DNA from: Liolophura sinensis | Taxonomy: Eukaryota > Mollusca > Polyplacophora > Chitonida > Chitonidae | Direction of reading: 5' to 3' | NCBI RefSeq assembly: GCF_032854445.1 | Contig: NW_027018079.1 | Coordinates: 26,834 to 90,833, forward strand | Length of the DNA: 64,000 bases | In this document: piece by piece, positions 38,655-49,654 of the stretch | How positions within the stretch are numbered: the stretch's first letter is position 1 | Layout of the letters: every line of letters starts with the position of its first letter | The notes under the pieces: model-generated | What the model was told of the DNA's origin: nothing | What the model saw: only the letters and a program-made list of their open reading frames with translations | Database searches by the model: none | Position numbers and translations under genes: made by a program

Positions 38655-40308
38655 ATGCGCAATTGGGTCAGGCATCTCCAGCTGTTGAAAAATTGCAAAT
38701 TTCCTTGGTTTCCATGGAGTAAGAGCCGTTGCTGGGCACGTGATCTTGACATCAATGATTATTCATTTGTGGCTACAGCCAAAAGTATTGGTCGGAGAGC
38801 AACGTGGTTTGCACCATTCGATTTCCCGTCAAAAAATGCGTCGGATTAGCCTCTTACCAGCAGCATTGGAACATTTTTTCCACTTTTGGATTTTTGCCTG
38901 GTATTTTGTCTAATTGAAATCGGCTACATTAACTATGTACAATCGCGACTGGTCATTACTATATTCAACTTTTCATTATAAGTTATGTGCCCTTCGGTAG
39001 CCCAGACGACGTCAAATCTTTGGGCCAAGCCCATTTAACTCACCCAGCAAATGTCTTACTTCTAAGTCGAAGACAAACTCAATGTCTTTATCTACATGTA
39101 GAAAAACCACACCATTTGTATATAAAAAAAACACAAGGTACATGATAAAGTCTGCTGTAAAAAGTACAATTGAACACTGACCCACATCAATAAGGTGCCA
39201 AAAGATGCGCAATTGGGCCAGGCATCTCCAGCTGTTGAAAAATTGCAAATTTCCTTGGTTTCCATGGAGTAAGAGCCGTTGCTGGGCACGTGATCTTGAC
39301 ATCAATGATTATTCATTTGTGGCTACAGCCAAAAGTATTGGTCGGAGAGCAACGTGGTTTGCACCATTCGATTTCTCGTCAAAAAATACGTCGGATTAGC
39401 CTCTTACCAGTAGCATTGGAACAGTTTTTCCACTTTTGGATTTTTGTCTGGTCTTTTTGCGAATTGAAATCGGCTACATTAACTATGTACAATCGCGACT
39501 GGTCATTACTATATTCAACTTTTCATTATAAGTTATGTGCCCTTCGGTAGCCCAGACGACGTCAAATCTTTGGGCAAAGCCCATTTAACTCACCCAGCAA
39601 ATGTCTTACTTCTAAGTCGAAGACAAACTCAATGTCTTTATCTACATGTAGAAAAACCACACCACTTCTATATAAAAAAAACACAAGGTACTTGATACAG
39701 TCCGCTGTAAAAAGTACAATTGAACACTGACCCACATCAATAAGGTGCCAAAAGATGCGCAATTGGGTCAGGCATCTCCAGCTGTTGAAAAATTGCAAAT
39801 TTCCTTGGTTTCCATGGAGTAAGAGCCGTTGCTGGGCACGTGATCTTGACATCAATGATTATTCATTTGTGGCTACAGCCAAAAGTATTGGTCAGAGAGC
39901 AACGCGGTTTGCACCATTCGATTTCTCGGCAAAAAATACGTCGGATTAGCCTCTTACCAGCAGCATTGGAACAGTTTTTCCACTTTTGGATTTTTGCCTG
40001 GTATTTTTTCTAATTGAAATCGGCTACATTAACTATGTACAATCGCGACTGGTCATTACTATATTCAACTTTTCATTATAAGTTATGTGCCCTTCGGTAG
40101 CCCAGACGACGTCAAATCTTTGGGCCAAGCCCATTTAACTCACCCAGCAAATGTCTTACTTCTAAGTCGAAGACAAACTCAATGTCTTTATCTACATGTA
40201 GAAAAACCACACCATTTGTATATAAAAAAAACACAAGGTACTTGATACAGTCCGCTGTAAAAAGTACAATTGAACACTGACCCACATCAATAAGGTGCCA
40301 AAAGATGC

Positions 40309-40346
40309 GCAATTGGGCCAGGCATCTCCAGCTGTTGAAAAATTGC
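40309..40346. other. Inverted repeat GCAATT...AATTGC with 26-nt loop
   Basis: The arms GCAATT (40309-40314) and AATTGC (40341-40346) are perfect complements and enclose a 26-nt loop containing CAGCTG. The stem does not extend at either end. One copy (41404) reads GCTTTT in the left arm with no matching change on the right. Confidence 0.4.
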
Positions 40347-40386
40347 AAATTTCCTTGGTTTCCATGGAGTAAGAGCCGTTGCTGGG

Positions 40387-40404
40387 CACGTGATCTTGAC
40401 ATCA
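40387..40404. promoter_or_regulatory. CACGTG E-box followed by TGACATCA
   Basis: CACGTG at 40387-40392 is the canonical bHLH E-box core. TGACATCA at 40397-40404 is one base from the CRE/AP-1-like octamer TGACGTCA. A second CRE-like site (CGACGTCA, overlapping GACGTC at 40658) lies about 260 bp further on, and CAGCTG (40329), another E-box, lies upstream. Copies at 6749, 10049 and 12799 have CACGTC and so lose the E-box. These are sequence matches only, with no evidence of occupancy. Confidence 0.25.
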
Positions 40405-40419
40405 ATGATTATTCATTTG

Positions 40420-40431
40420 TGGCTACAGCCA
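40420..40431. other. Short dyad TGGCT-AC-AGCCA
   Basis: The five-base arms TGGCT and AGCCA are perfect complements around a 2-nt centre. The half-sites TGGC and GCCA resemble an NF1-type site, but they are 4 bp apart rather than the usual 5, so that reading is weak. It is kept in nearly all copies; 20497 has TAGCT. Confidence 0.4.
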
Positions 40432-40524
40432 AAAGTATTGGTCGGAGAGCAACGTGGTTTGCACCATTCGATTTCTCGTCAAAAAATACGTCGGATTAGC
40501 CTCTTACCAGCAGCATTGGAACAG

Positions 40525-40559
40525 TTTTTCCACTTTTGGATTTTTGCCTGGTATTTTTT
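40525..40559. other. T-tract-rich segment, possible intrinsic bend
   Basis: Four T-runs (40525-40529, 40534-40537, 40541-40545, 40554-40559) fall within 35 bp, with centres 8 to 13 bp apart and on average about one helical turn. Closely phased A/T-tracts can curve DNA, and curvature is common in satellites. The last run is one of the most variable parts of the monomer and gives family markers (TCTTTTTGC, TATTTTTTC, TATTTTGTC, TAATTTTTC). Confidence 0.35.
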
Positions 40560-40670
40560 CTAATTGAAATCGGCTACATTAACTATGTACAATCGCGACT
40601 GGTCATTACTATATTCAACTTTTCATTATAAGTTATGTGCCCTTCGGTAGCCCAGACGACGTCAAATCTT

Positions 40671-40683
40671 TGGGCCAAGCCCA
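40671..40683. other. Short dyad TGGGC-CAA-GCCCA
   Basis: The five-base arms TGGGC and GCCCA are perfect complements around CAA. Variant copies weaken it: GGGCAAAGCCC near 24717, 28018, 30769, 37924, 38475 and 39556, GGGCCGAGCCC near 10968 and 13718, and an inserted AAC near 42327 that lengthens the loop. Confidence 0.4.
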
Positions 40684-40701
40684 TTTAACTCACCCAGCAA
40701 A

Positions 40702-40738
40702 TGTCTTACTTCTAAGTCGAAGACAAACTCAATGTCTT
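40702..40738. other. Alternating inverted repeat TGTCTT / AAGACA / TGTCTT
   Basis: TGTCTT at 40702-40707 and again at 40733-40738 flank AAGACA at 40720-40725. The central arm is a perfect complement of both outer arms, with 12-nt and 7-nt loops. In RNA or single-stranded DNA it could form either of two mutually exclusive 6-bp hairpins. Some copies break an arm without compensation: AGTCTT at 23124 and 26424, AACACA near 43473, AAGAGA with TTTCTT at 62722-62741. Structure is therefore not strictly maintained. Function is unknown. Confidence 0.5.
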
Positions 40739-40741
40739 TAT

Positions 40742-40751
40742 CTACATGTAG
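40742..40751. other. Perfect 10-bp palindrome CTACATGTAG
   Basis: CTACATGTAG is self-complementary over 10 bp and is present in almost every monomer, directly between the TGTCTT series and the TATA-like element. In domain I one copy (about 3337-3347) has an inserted C that breaks it. Copies with GATAAACC just downstream (about 590, 11590, 14340) keep it. It could be a dimeric protein-binding site, but nothing identifies a binder. Confidence 0.5.
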
Positions 40752-40768
40752 AAAAACCACACCATTTG

Positions 40769-40805
40769 TATATAAAAAAAACACAAGGTACTTGATACAG
40801 TCCGC
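40769..40805 (+). promoter_or_regulatory. TATA-box-like element with initiator-like site (one per monomer)
   Basis: TATATAAA at 40769-40776 matches the eukaryotic TATA consensus TATAWAAR. The A of TACAGTCC at 40799 lies 30 bp downstream of the first T, the normal TATA-to-start spacing, and resembles an initiator. The combination recurs in nearly every monomer, for example TATATAAA at 62 and 1713. A subset reads TATATTAAA instead (about 14914-17123). This region is the most AT-rich part of the unit (about 25% GC by hand count over 60 bp). That it drives satellite transcription is inference. An AT-rich repeat can carry such a match by chance, and homogenisation would then copy it everywhere. 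Confidence 0.3.
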
Positions 40806-42507
40806 TGTAAAAAGTACAATTGAACACTGACCCACATCAATAAGGTGCCAAAAGATGCGCAATTGGGCCAGGCATCTCCAGCTGTTGAAAAATTGCAAAT
40901 TTCCTTGGTTTCCATGGAGTAAGAGCCGTTGCTGGGCACGTGATCTTGACAGCAATGATTATTCATTTGTGGCTACAGCCAAAAGTATTGGTCGGAGAGC
41001 AACGCGGTTTGCACCATTCGATTTCTCGTCAAAAAATACGTCGGATTAGCCTCTTACCAGCAGCATTGGAACAGTTTTTCCACTTTTGGATTTTTGCCTG
41101 GTATTTTTTCTAATTGAAATCGGCTACATTAACTATGTACAATCGCGACTGGTCATTACTATATTCAACTTTTCATTATAAGTTATGTGCCCTTCGGTAG
41201 CCCAGACGACGTCAAATCTTTGGGCCAAGCCCATTTAACTCACCCAGCAAATGTCTTACTTCTAAGTCGAAGACAAACTCAATGTCTTTATCTACATGTA
41301 GAAAAACCACACCATTTGTATATAACAAAACACAAGGTACTTGATACAGTCCGCTGTAAAAAGTACAATTGAACACTGACCCACATCAATAAGGTGCCAA
41401 AAGATGCGCTTTTGGGCCAGGCATCTCCAGCTGTTGAAAAATTGCAAATTTCCTTGGTTTCCATGGAGTAAGAGCCGTTGCTGGGCACGTGATCTTGACA
41501 TCAATGATTATTCATTTGTGGCTACAGCCAAAAGTATTGGTCAGAGAGCAACGCGGTTTGCACCATTCGATTTCTCGTCAAAAAATACGTCGGATTAGCC
41601 TCTTACCAGCAGCATTAGAACAGTTTTTCCACTTTTGGATTTTTGCCTGGTATTTTGTCTAATTGAAATCGGCTACATTAACTATGTACAATCGCGACTG
41701 GTCATTACTATATTCAACTTTTCATTATAAGTTATGTGGCCTTCGGTAGCCCAGACGACGTCAAATCTTTGGGCCAAGCCCATTTAACTCACCCAGCAAA
41801 TGTCTTACTTCTAAGTCGAAGACAAACTCAATGTCTTTATCTACATGTAGAAAAACCACACCATTTGTATATAAAAAAAACACAAGGTACTTGATACAGT
41901 CCGCTGTAAAAAGTACAATTGAACACTGACCCACATCAATAAGGTGCCAAAAGATGCGCAATTGGGCCAGGCATCTCCAGCTGTTGAAAAATTGCAAATT
42001 TCCATGGTTTCCATGGAGTAAGAGCCGTTGCTGGGCACGTGATCTTGACATCAATGATTATTCATTTGTGGCTACAGCCAAAAGTATTGGTCGGAGAGCA
42101 ACGCGGTTTGCACCATTCGATTTCTCGTCAAAAAATACGTCGGATTAGCCTCTTACCAGCAGCATTGGAACAGTTTTTCCACTTTTGGATTTTTGCCTGG
42201 TCTTTTTTTCTAATTGAAATCGGCTACATTAACTATGTACAATCGCGACTGTTCATTACTATATTCAACTTTTCATTATAAGTTATGTGGCCTTCGGTAG
42301 CCCAGACGACGTCAAATCTTTGGGCCAACAAGCCCATTTAACTCACCCAGCAAATGTCTTACTTCTAAGTCGAAGACAAACTCAATGTCTTTATCTACAT
42401 GTAGAAAAACCACACCATTTGTATATAAAAAAAACACAAGGTACTTGATACAGTCCGCTGTAAAAAGTACAATTGAACACTGACCCACATCAATAAGGTG
42501 CCAAAAG

Positions 42508-44706
42508 ATGCGCAATTGGGTCAGGCATCTCCAGCTGTTGAAAAATTGCAAATTTCCTTGGTTTCCATGGAGTAAGAGCCGTTGCTGGGCACGTGGTCTT
42601 GACATCAATGATTATTCATTTGTGGCTACAGCCAAAAGTATTGGTCGGAGAGCAACGTGGTTTGCACCATTCGATTTCTCGTCAAAAATACGTCGGATTA
42701 GCCTCTTACCAGCAGCATTGGAACAGTTTTTCTACTTTTGGATTTTTGCCTGGTATTTTTTCTTATTGAAATCGGCTACATTAACTATGTACAATCGCGA
42801 CTGGTCATTACTATATTCAACTTTTCATTATAAGTTATGTGCCCTTCGGTAGCCCAGACGACGTCAAATCTTTGGGCCAAGCCCATTTAACTCACCCAGC
42901 AAATGTCTTACTTCTAAGTCGAAGACAAACTCAATGTCTTTATCTACATGTAGAAAAACCAAACCATTTGTATATAAAAAAAACACAAGGTACTTGATAC
43001 AGTCCGCTGTAAAAAGTACAATTGAACACTGACCCACATCAATAAGGTGCCAAAAGATGCGCAATTGGGCCAGGCATCTCCAGCTGTTGAAAAATTGCAA
43101 ATTTCCTTGGTTTCCATGGAGTAAGAGCCGTTGCTGGGCACGTGATCTTGACATCATTGATTATTCATTTGTGGCTACAGCCAAAAGTATTGGTCGGAGA
43201 GCAACGTGGTTTGCACCATTCAATTTCTCGTCAAAAAATACGTCGGATTAGCCTCTTACCAGCAGAATTGGAACAGTTTTTCCACTTTTGGATTTTTGCC
43301 TGGTATTTTTTCTAATTGAAATCGGCTACATTAACTATGTACAATCGCGACTGGTCATTACTATATTCAACTTTTCATTATAAGTTATGTGCCCTTCGGT
43401 AGCCCAGACGACGTCAAATCTTTGGGCCAAGCCCATTTAACTCACCCAGCAAATGTCTTACTTCTAAGTCGAACACAAACTCAATGTCTTTATCTACATG
43501 TAGAAAAACCACACCATTTGTATATAAAAAAAACACAAGGTACATGATAAAGTCTGCTGTAAAAAGTACAATTGAACACTGACCCACATCAATAAGGTGC
43601 CAAAAGATGCGCAATTGGGCCAGGCATCTCCAGCTGTTGAAAAATTGCAAATTTCCTTGGTTTCCATGGAGTAAGAGCCGTTGCTGGGCACGTGATCTTG
43701 ACATCAATGATTATTCATTTGTGGCTACAGCCAAAAGTATTGGTCGGAGAGCAACGCGGTTTGCACCATTCGATTTCTCGTCAAAAAATACGTCGGATTA
43801 GCCTCTTACCAGCAGCATTGGAACAGTTTTTCCACTTTTGGATTTTTGCCTGGTATTTTTTCTAATTGAAATCGGCTACATTAACTATGTACAATCGCGA
43901 CTGGTCATTACTATATTCAACTTTTCATTATAAGTTATGTGCCCTTCGGTAGCCCAGACGACGTCAAATCTTTGGGCCAAGCCCATTTAACTCACCCAGC
44001 AAATGTCTTACTTCTAAGTCGAAGACAAACTCAATGTCTTTATCTACATGTAGAAAAACCACACCATTTGTATATAAAAAAAACACAAGGTACTTGATAC
44101 AGTCCGCTGTAAAAAGTACAATTGAACACTGACCCACATCAATAAGGTGCCAAAAGATGCGCAATTGGGCCAGGCATCTCCAGCTGTTGAAAAATTGCAA
44201 ATTTCCTTGGTTTCCATGGAGTAAGAGCCGTTGCTGGGCACGTGATCTTGACATCAATGATTATTCATTTGTGGCTACAGCCAAAAGTATTGGTCGGAGA
44301 GCAACGCGGTTTGCACCATTCGATTTCTCGTCAAAAAATACGTCGGATTAGCCTCTTACCAGCAGCATTGGAACAGTTTTTCTACTTTTGGATTTTTGCC
44401 TGGTCTTTTTGCGAATTGAAATCGGCTACATTAACTATGTACAATCGCGACTGGTCATTACTATATTCAACTTTTCATTATAAGTTATGTGCCCTTCGGT
44501 AGCCCAGACGACGTCAAATCTTTGGGCCAAGCCCATTTAACTCACCCAGCAGTTGTCTTACTTCTAAGTCGAAGACAAACTCAATGTCTTTATCTACATG
44601 TAGAAAAACCACACCATTTGTATATAAAAAAAACACAAGGTACTTGATACAGTCCGCTGTAAAAAGTACAATTGAACACTGACCCACATCAATAAGGTGC
44701 CAAAAG
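42508..44706. repeat. Domain III start: monomers 42508 (type A), 43057 (type B), 43607, 44157
   Basis: Type A is marked by GGGTCAGG, AACGTGG, one A fewer in GTCAAAAATACG, and TTTTTTCTTATTG. Type B is marked by a preceding AACCAAACC and by CATTCAATTTC. Both appear first here and recur to the end. 43057 has private CATCATTGA and CAGAATTGG. Monomers 43607 and 44157 are domain-II-like (the GATAAAG junction, and GCGAATTG followed by CAGCAGTTG). Confidence 0.87.
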
Positions 44707-47455
44707 ATGCGCAATTGGGCCAGGCATCCCCAGCTGTTGAAAAATTGCAAATTTCCTTGGTTTCCATGGAGTAAGAGCCGTTGCTGGGCACGTGATCTTG
44801 ACATCAATGATTATTCATTTGTGGCTACAGCCAAAAGTATTGGTCGGAGAGCAACGCGGTTTGCACCATTCGATTTCTCGTCAAAAAATACGTCGGATTA
44901 GCCTCTTACCAGCAGCATTGGAACAGTTTTTCTACTTTTGGATTTTTGCCTGGTCTTTTTGCTAACTGATTTCGGCAACATTAACTATGTACAATCGCGA
45001 CTGGTCATTACTATATTCAACTTTTCATTATAAGTTATGTGCCCTTCGGTAGCCCAGACGACGTCAAATCTTTGGGCCAAGCCCATTTAACTCACCCAGC
45101 AAATGTCTTACTTCTAAGTCGAAGACAAACTCAATGTCTTTATCTACATGTAGAAAAACCACACCATTTGTATATAAAAAAAACACAAGGTACTTGATAC
45201 AGTCCGCTGTAAAAAGTACAATTGAACACTGACCCACATCAATAAGGTGCCAAAAGATGCGCAATTGGGTCAGGCATCTCCAGCTGTTGAAAAATTGCAA
45301 ATTTCCTTGGTTTCCATGGAGTAAGAGCCGTTGCTGGGCACGTGATCTTGACATCAATGATTATTCATTTGTGGCTACAGCCAAAAGTATTGGTCGGAGA
45401 GCAACGTGGTTTGCACCATTCGATTTCTCGTCAAAAATACGTCGGATTAGCCTCTTACCAGCAGCATTGGAACAGTTTTTCTACTTTTGGATTTTTGCCT
45501 GGTATTTTTTCTTATTGAAATCGGCTACATTAACTATGTACAATCGCGACTGGTCATTACTATATTCAACTTTTCATTATAAGTTATGTGCCCTTCGGTA
45601 GCCCAGACGACGTCAAATCTTTGGGCCAAGCCCATTTAACTCACCCAGCAAATGTCTTACTTCTAAGTCGAAGACAAACTCAATGTCTTTATCTACATGT
45701 AGAAAAACCAAACCATTTGTATATAAAAAAAACACAAGGTACTTGATACAGTCCGCTGTAAAAAGTACAATTGAACACTGACCCACATCAATAAGGTGCC
45801 AAAAGATGCGCAATTGGGCCAGGCATCTCCAGCTGTTGAAAAATTGCAAATTTCCTTGGTTTCCATGGAGTAAGAGCCGTTGCTGGGCACGTGATCTTGA
45901 CATCAATGATTATTCATTTGTGGCTACAGCCAAAAGTATTGGTCGGAGAGCAACGTGGTTTGCACCATTCAATTTCTCGTCAAAAAATACGTCGGATTAG
46001 CCTCTTACCAGCAGCATTGGAACAGTTTTTCCACTTTTGGATTTTTGCCTGGTATTTTTTCTAATTGAAATCGGCTACATTAACTATGTACAATCGCGAC
46101 TGGTCATTACTATATTCAACTTTTCATTATAAGTTATGTGCCCTTCGGTAGCCCAGACGACGTCAAATCTTTGGGCCAAGCCCATTTAACTCACCCAGCA
46201 AATGTCTTACTTCTAAGTCGAAGACAAACTCAATGTCTTTATCTACATGTAGAAAAACCACACCATTTGTATATAAAAAAAACACAAGGTACTTGATACA
46301 GTCCGCTGTAAAAAGTACAATTGAACACTGACCCACATCAATAAGGTGCCAAAAGATGCGCAATTGGGCCAGGCATCTCCAGCGGTTGAAAAATTGCAAA
46401 TTTCCTTGGTTTCCATGGAGTAAGAGCAGTTGCTGGGCACGTGATCTTGACATCAATGATTATTCATTTGTGGCTACAGCCAAAAGTATTGGTCAGAGAG
46501 CAACGCAGTTTGGACCATTCGATTTCTCGTCAAAAAATACGTCGGATTAGCCTCTTACCAGCAGCATTGGAACAGTTTTTCCACTTTTGGATTTTTGCCT
46601 GGTCTTATTGCGAATTAAAATCGGCTACATTAACTATGTACAATCGCGACTGGTCATTACTATATTCAACTTTTCATTATAAGTTATGTGCCCTTCGGTA
46701 GCCCAGACGACGTCAAATCTTTGGGCCAAGCCCATTTAACTCATCCAGCAAATGTCTTACTTCTAAGTCGAAGACAAACTCAATGTCTTTATCTACATGT
46801 AGAAAAACCAAACCATTTGTATATAAAAAAAACTCAAGGTACTTGATACAGTCCGCTGTAAAAAGTACAAATGAACACTGACCCACATCAATAAGGTGCC
46901 AAAAGATGCGCAATTGGGTCAGGCATCTCCAGCTGTTGAAAAATTGCAAATTTCCTTGGTTTCCATGGAGTAAGAGCCGTTGCTGGGCACGTGATCTTGA
47001 CATCAATGATTATTCATTTGTGGCTACAGCCAAAAGTATTGGTCGGAGAGCAACGCGGTTTGCACCATTCGATTTCTCGTCAAAAAATACGTCGGATTAG
47101 CCTCTTACCAGCAGCATTGGAACAGTTTTTCTACTTTTGGATTTTTGCCTGCTCTTTTTGCTAACTGAAATCGGCTACATTAACTATGTACAATCGCGAC
47201 TGGTCATTACTATATTCAACTTTTCATTATAAGTTATGTGCCCTTCGGTAGCCCAGACGACGTCAAATCTTTGGGCCAAGCCCATTTAACTCACCCAGCA
47301 AATGTCTTACTTCTAAGTCGAAGACAAACTCAATGTCTTTATCTACATGTAGAAAAACCACACCATTTGTATATAAAAAAAACACAAGGTACTTGATACA
47401 GTCCGCTGTAAAAAGTACAATTGAACACTGACCCACATCAATAAGGTGCCAAAAG
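44707..47455. repeat. Five-monomer unit H-A-B-C-D, copy 1
   Basis: Monomers 44707 (H: GGCATCCCC, GCTAACTGATTTCGG), 45257 (A), 45806 (B), 46356 (C: CAGCGGTTG, GAGCAGTTG, AACGCAG, TTTGGACC, GTCTTATTGCGAATTAAAA) and 46906 (D: preceded by ACAAATGAAC, then CCTGCTC and GCTAACTGAAATC) form this unit. H, A, C and D recur in order at 47456-49654. Confidence 0.9.
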
Positions 47456-49654
47456 ATGCGCAATTGGGCCAGGCATCCCCAGCTGTTGAAAAATTGCAAA
47501 TTTCCTTGGTTTCCATGGAGTAAGAGCCGTTGCTGGGCACGTGATCTTGACATCAATGATTATTCATTTGTGGCTACAGCCAAAAGTATTGGTCGGAGAG
47601 CAACGCGGTTTGCACCATTCGATTTCTCGTCAAAAAATACGTCGGATTAGCCTCTTACCAGCAGCATTGGAACAGTTTTTCTACTTTTGGATTTTTGCCT
47701 GGTCTTTTTGCTAACTGATTTCGGCAACATTAACTATGTACAATCGCGACTGGTCATTACTATATTCAACTTTTCATTATAAGTTATGTGCCCTTCGGTA
47801 GCCCAGACGACGTCAAATCTTTGGGCCAAGCCCATTTAACTCACCCAGCAAATGTCTTACTTCTAAGTCGAAGACAAACTCAATGTCTTTATCTACATGT
47901 AGAAAAACCACACCATTTGTATATAAAAAAAACACAAGGTACTTGATACAGTCCGCTGTAAAAAGTACAATTGAACACTGACCCACATCAATAAGGTGCC
48001 AAAAGATGCGCAATTGGGTCAGGCATCTCCAGCTGTTGAAAAATTGCAAATTTCCTTGGTTTCCATGGAGTAAGAGCCGTTGCTGGGCACGTGATCTTGA
48101 CATCAATGATTATTCATTTGTGGCTACAGCCAAAAGTATTGGTCGGAGAGCAACGTGGTTTGCACCATTCGATTTCTCGTCAAAAATACGTCGGATTAGC
48201 CTCTTACCAGCAGCATTGGAACAGTTTTTCTACTTTTGGATTTTTGCCTGGTATTTTTTCTTATTGAAATCGGCTACATTAACTATGTACAATCGCGACT
48301 GGTCATTACTATATTCAACTTTTCATTATAAGTTATGTGCCCTTCGGTAGCCCAGACGACGTCAAATCTTTGGGCCAAGCCCATTTAACTCACCCAGCAA
48401 ATGTCTTACTTCTAAGTCGAAGACAAACTCAATGTCTTTATCTACATGTAGAAAAACCAAACCATTTGTATATAAAAAAAACACAAGGTACTTGATACAG
48501 TCCGCTGTAAAAAGTACAATTGAACACTGACCCACATCAATAAGGTGCCAAAAGATGCGCAATTGGGCCAGGCATCTCCAGCGGTTGAAAAATTGCAAAT
48601 TTCCTTGGTTTCCATGGAGTAAGAGCAGTTGCTGGGCACGTGATCTTGACATCAATGATTATTCATTTGTGGCTACAGCCAAAAGTATTGGTCAGAGAGC
48701 AACGCAGTTTGGACCATTCGATTTCTCGTCAAAAAATACGTCGGATTAGCCTCTTACCAGCAGCATTGGAACAGTTTTTCCACTTTTGGATTTTTGCCTG
48801 GTCTTATTGCGAATTAAAATCGGCTACATTAACTATGTACAATCGCGACTGGTCATTACTATATTCAACTTTTCATTATAAGTTATGTGCCCTTCGGTAG
48901 CCCAGACGACGTCAAATCTTTGGGCCAAGCCCATTTAACTCATCCAGCAAATGTCTTACTTCTAAGTCGAAGACAAACTCAATGTCTTTATCTACATGTA
49001 GAAAAACCAAACCATTTGTATATAAAAAAAACACAAGGTACTTGATACAGTCCGCTGTAAAAAGTACAAATGAACACTGACCCACATCAATAAGGTGCCA
49101 AAAGATGCGCAATTGGGTCAGGCATCTCCAGCTGTTGAAAAATTGCAAATTTCCTTGGTTTCCATGGAGTAAGAGCCGTTGCTGGGCACGTGATCTTGAC
49201 ATCAATGATTATTCATTTGTGGCTACAGCCAAAAGTATTGGTCGGAGAGCAACGCGGTTTGCACCATTCGATTTCTCGTCAAAAAATACGTCGGATTAGC
49301 CTCTTACCAGCAGCATTGGAACAGTTTTTCTACTTTTGGATTTTTGCCTGCTCTTTTTGCTAACTGAAATCGGCTACATTAACTATGTACAATCGCGACT
49401 GGTCATTACTATATTCAACTTTTCATTATAAGTTATGTGCCCTTCGGTAGCCCAGACGACGTCAAATCTTTGGGCCAAGCCCATTTAACTCACCCAGCAA
49501 ATGTCTTACTTCTAAGTCGAAGACAAACTCAATGTCTTTATCTACATGTAGAAAAACCACACCATTTGTATATAAAAAAAACACAAGGTACATGATAAAG
49601 TCTGCTGTAAAAAGTACAATTGAACACTGACCCACATCAATAAGGTGCCAAAAG
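47456..49654. repeat. Unit H-A-C-D, copy 2 with type B lost
   Basis: Monomers 47456 (H), 48006 (A), 48555 (C) and 49105 (D) match 44707-47455 except that B is absent. The junction before 48555 still has AACCAAACC, which normally precedes B, and then continues as C. This is the expected scar of an unequal exchange that removed one 550 bp monomer. Confidence 0.9.

Larger units (their letters stand above)
40305..40854 (+). repeat. Reference monomer (typical 550 bp unit)
   Basis: This copy is close to the common form and is used here to map internal elements. In order it holds: an inverted repeat GCAATT/AATTGC (40309-40346) spanning a CAGCTG; the palindrome TCCATGGA (40361); CACGTG (40387) followed by TGACATCA (40397); the dyad TGGCT-AC-AGCCA (40420); T-tracts (40525-40559); TGTACA (40586) and TCGCGA (40593); GACGTC (40658); the dyad TGGGC-CAA-GCCCA (40671); a TGTCTT/AAGACA/TGTCTT series (40702-40738); the palindrome CTACATGTAG (40742); and TATATAAA (40769) followed by an A-run. 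The phase is arbitrary, since a tandem repeat has no natural start. A length of 550 bp equals about three nucleosome repeats of ~183 bp, which is suggestive but may be coincidence. Confidence 0.95.
38655..42507. repeat. Domain II/III transition: seven mixed monomers
   Basis: Monomers 38655, 39205, 39755, 40305, 40855, 41404 and 41954 show no clear higher-order period. Several carry private changes: AAATGCGTCGG (38842), CCACTTCTATAT (39662), TCTCGGCAAAA (39925), GACAGCAATG (40949), GCGCTTTTGGG (41407), TATAACAAAACAC (41321), CATTAGAAC (41613) and GGGCCAACAAGCCC (42322). Three neighbours (39755, 40305, 40855) share TATTTTTTCTAATTG and are otherwise very alike. The lack of exact repeats suggests an older or less recently amplified stretch. 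Confidence 0.85.

Noticed and set aside
40309-40346. Transposon terminal inverted repeats
   Set aside because: The inverted arms are only 6 bp, have no target-site duplication, and recur inside every monomer rather than at ends of an insert.
40112-40405. A 97-codon minus-strand open frame present in many monomers (and 64-, 65- and 86-codon frames in other phases) as a possible small-protein gene family
   Set aside because: Conservation is explained by copy identity. Several overlapping frames on both strands are equally conserved, indels in the A-run break them freely, no domain is recognisable, and no frame passes through a monomer boundary in phase because 550 is not divisible by 3.
40420-40475. 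Pol III A-box/B-box-like pair (TGGCTACAGCC and ATTCGATTTC, about 45 bp apart) followed by a T-run, as in a tRNA-derived element
   Set aside because: The B-box match is about 8 of 11, the A-box is out of register by one base, and the would-be T-arm does not pair. No tRNA fold can be drawn, so it is not annotated as a tRNA or SINE.
40854-40960. Polyadenylation signal in the monomer
   Set aside because: The common monomer has only AATAAG on the plus strand. AATAAA-like words appear only in a few variants (ATTAAA at TATATTAAA junctions), so no shared signal is supported.
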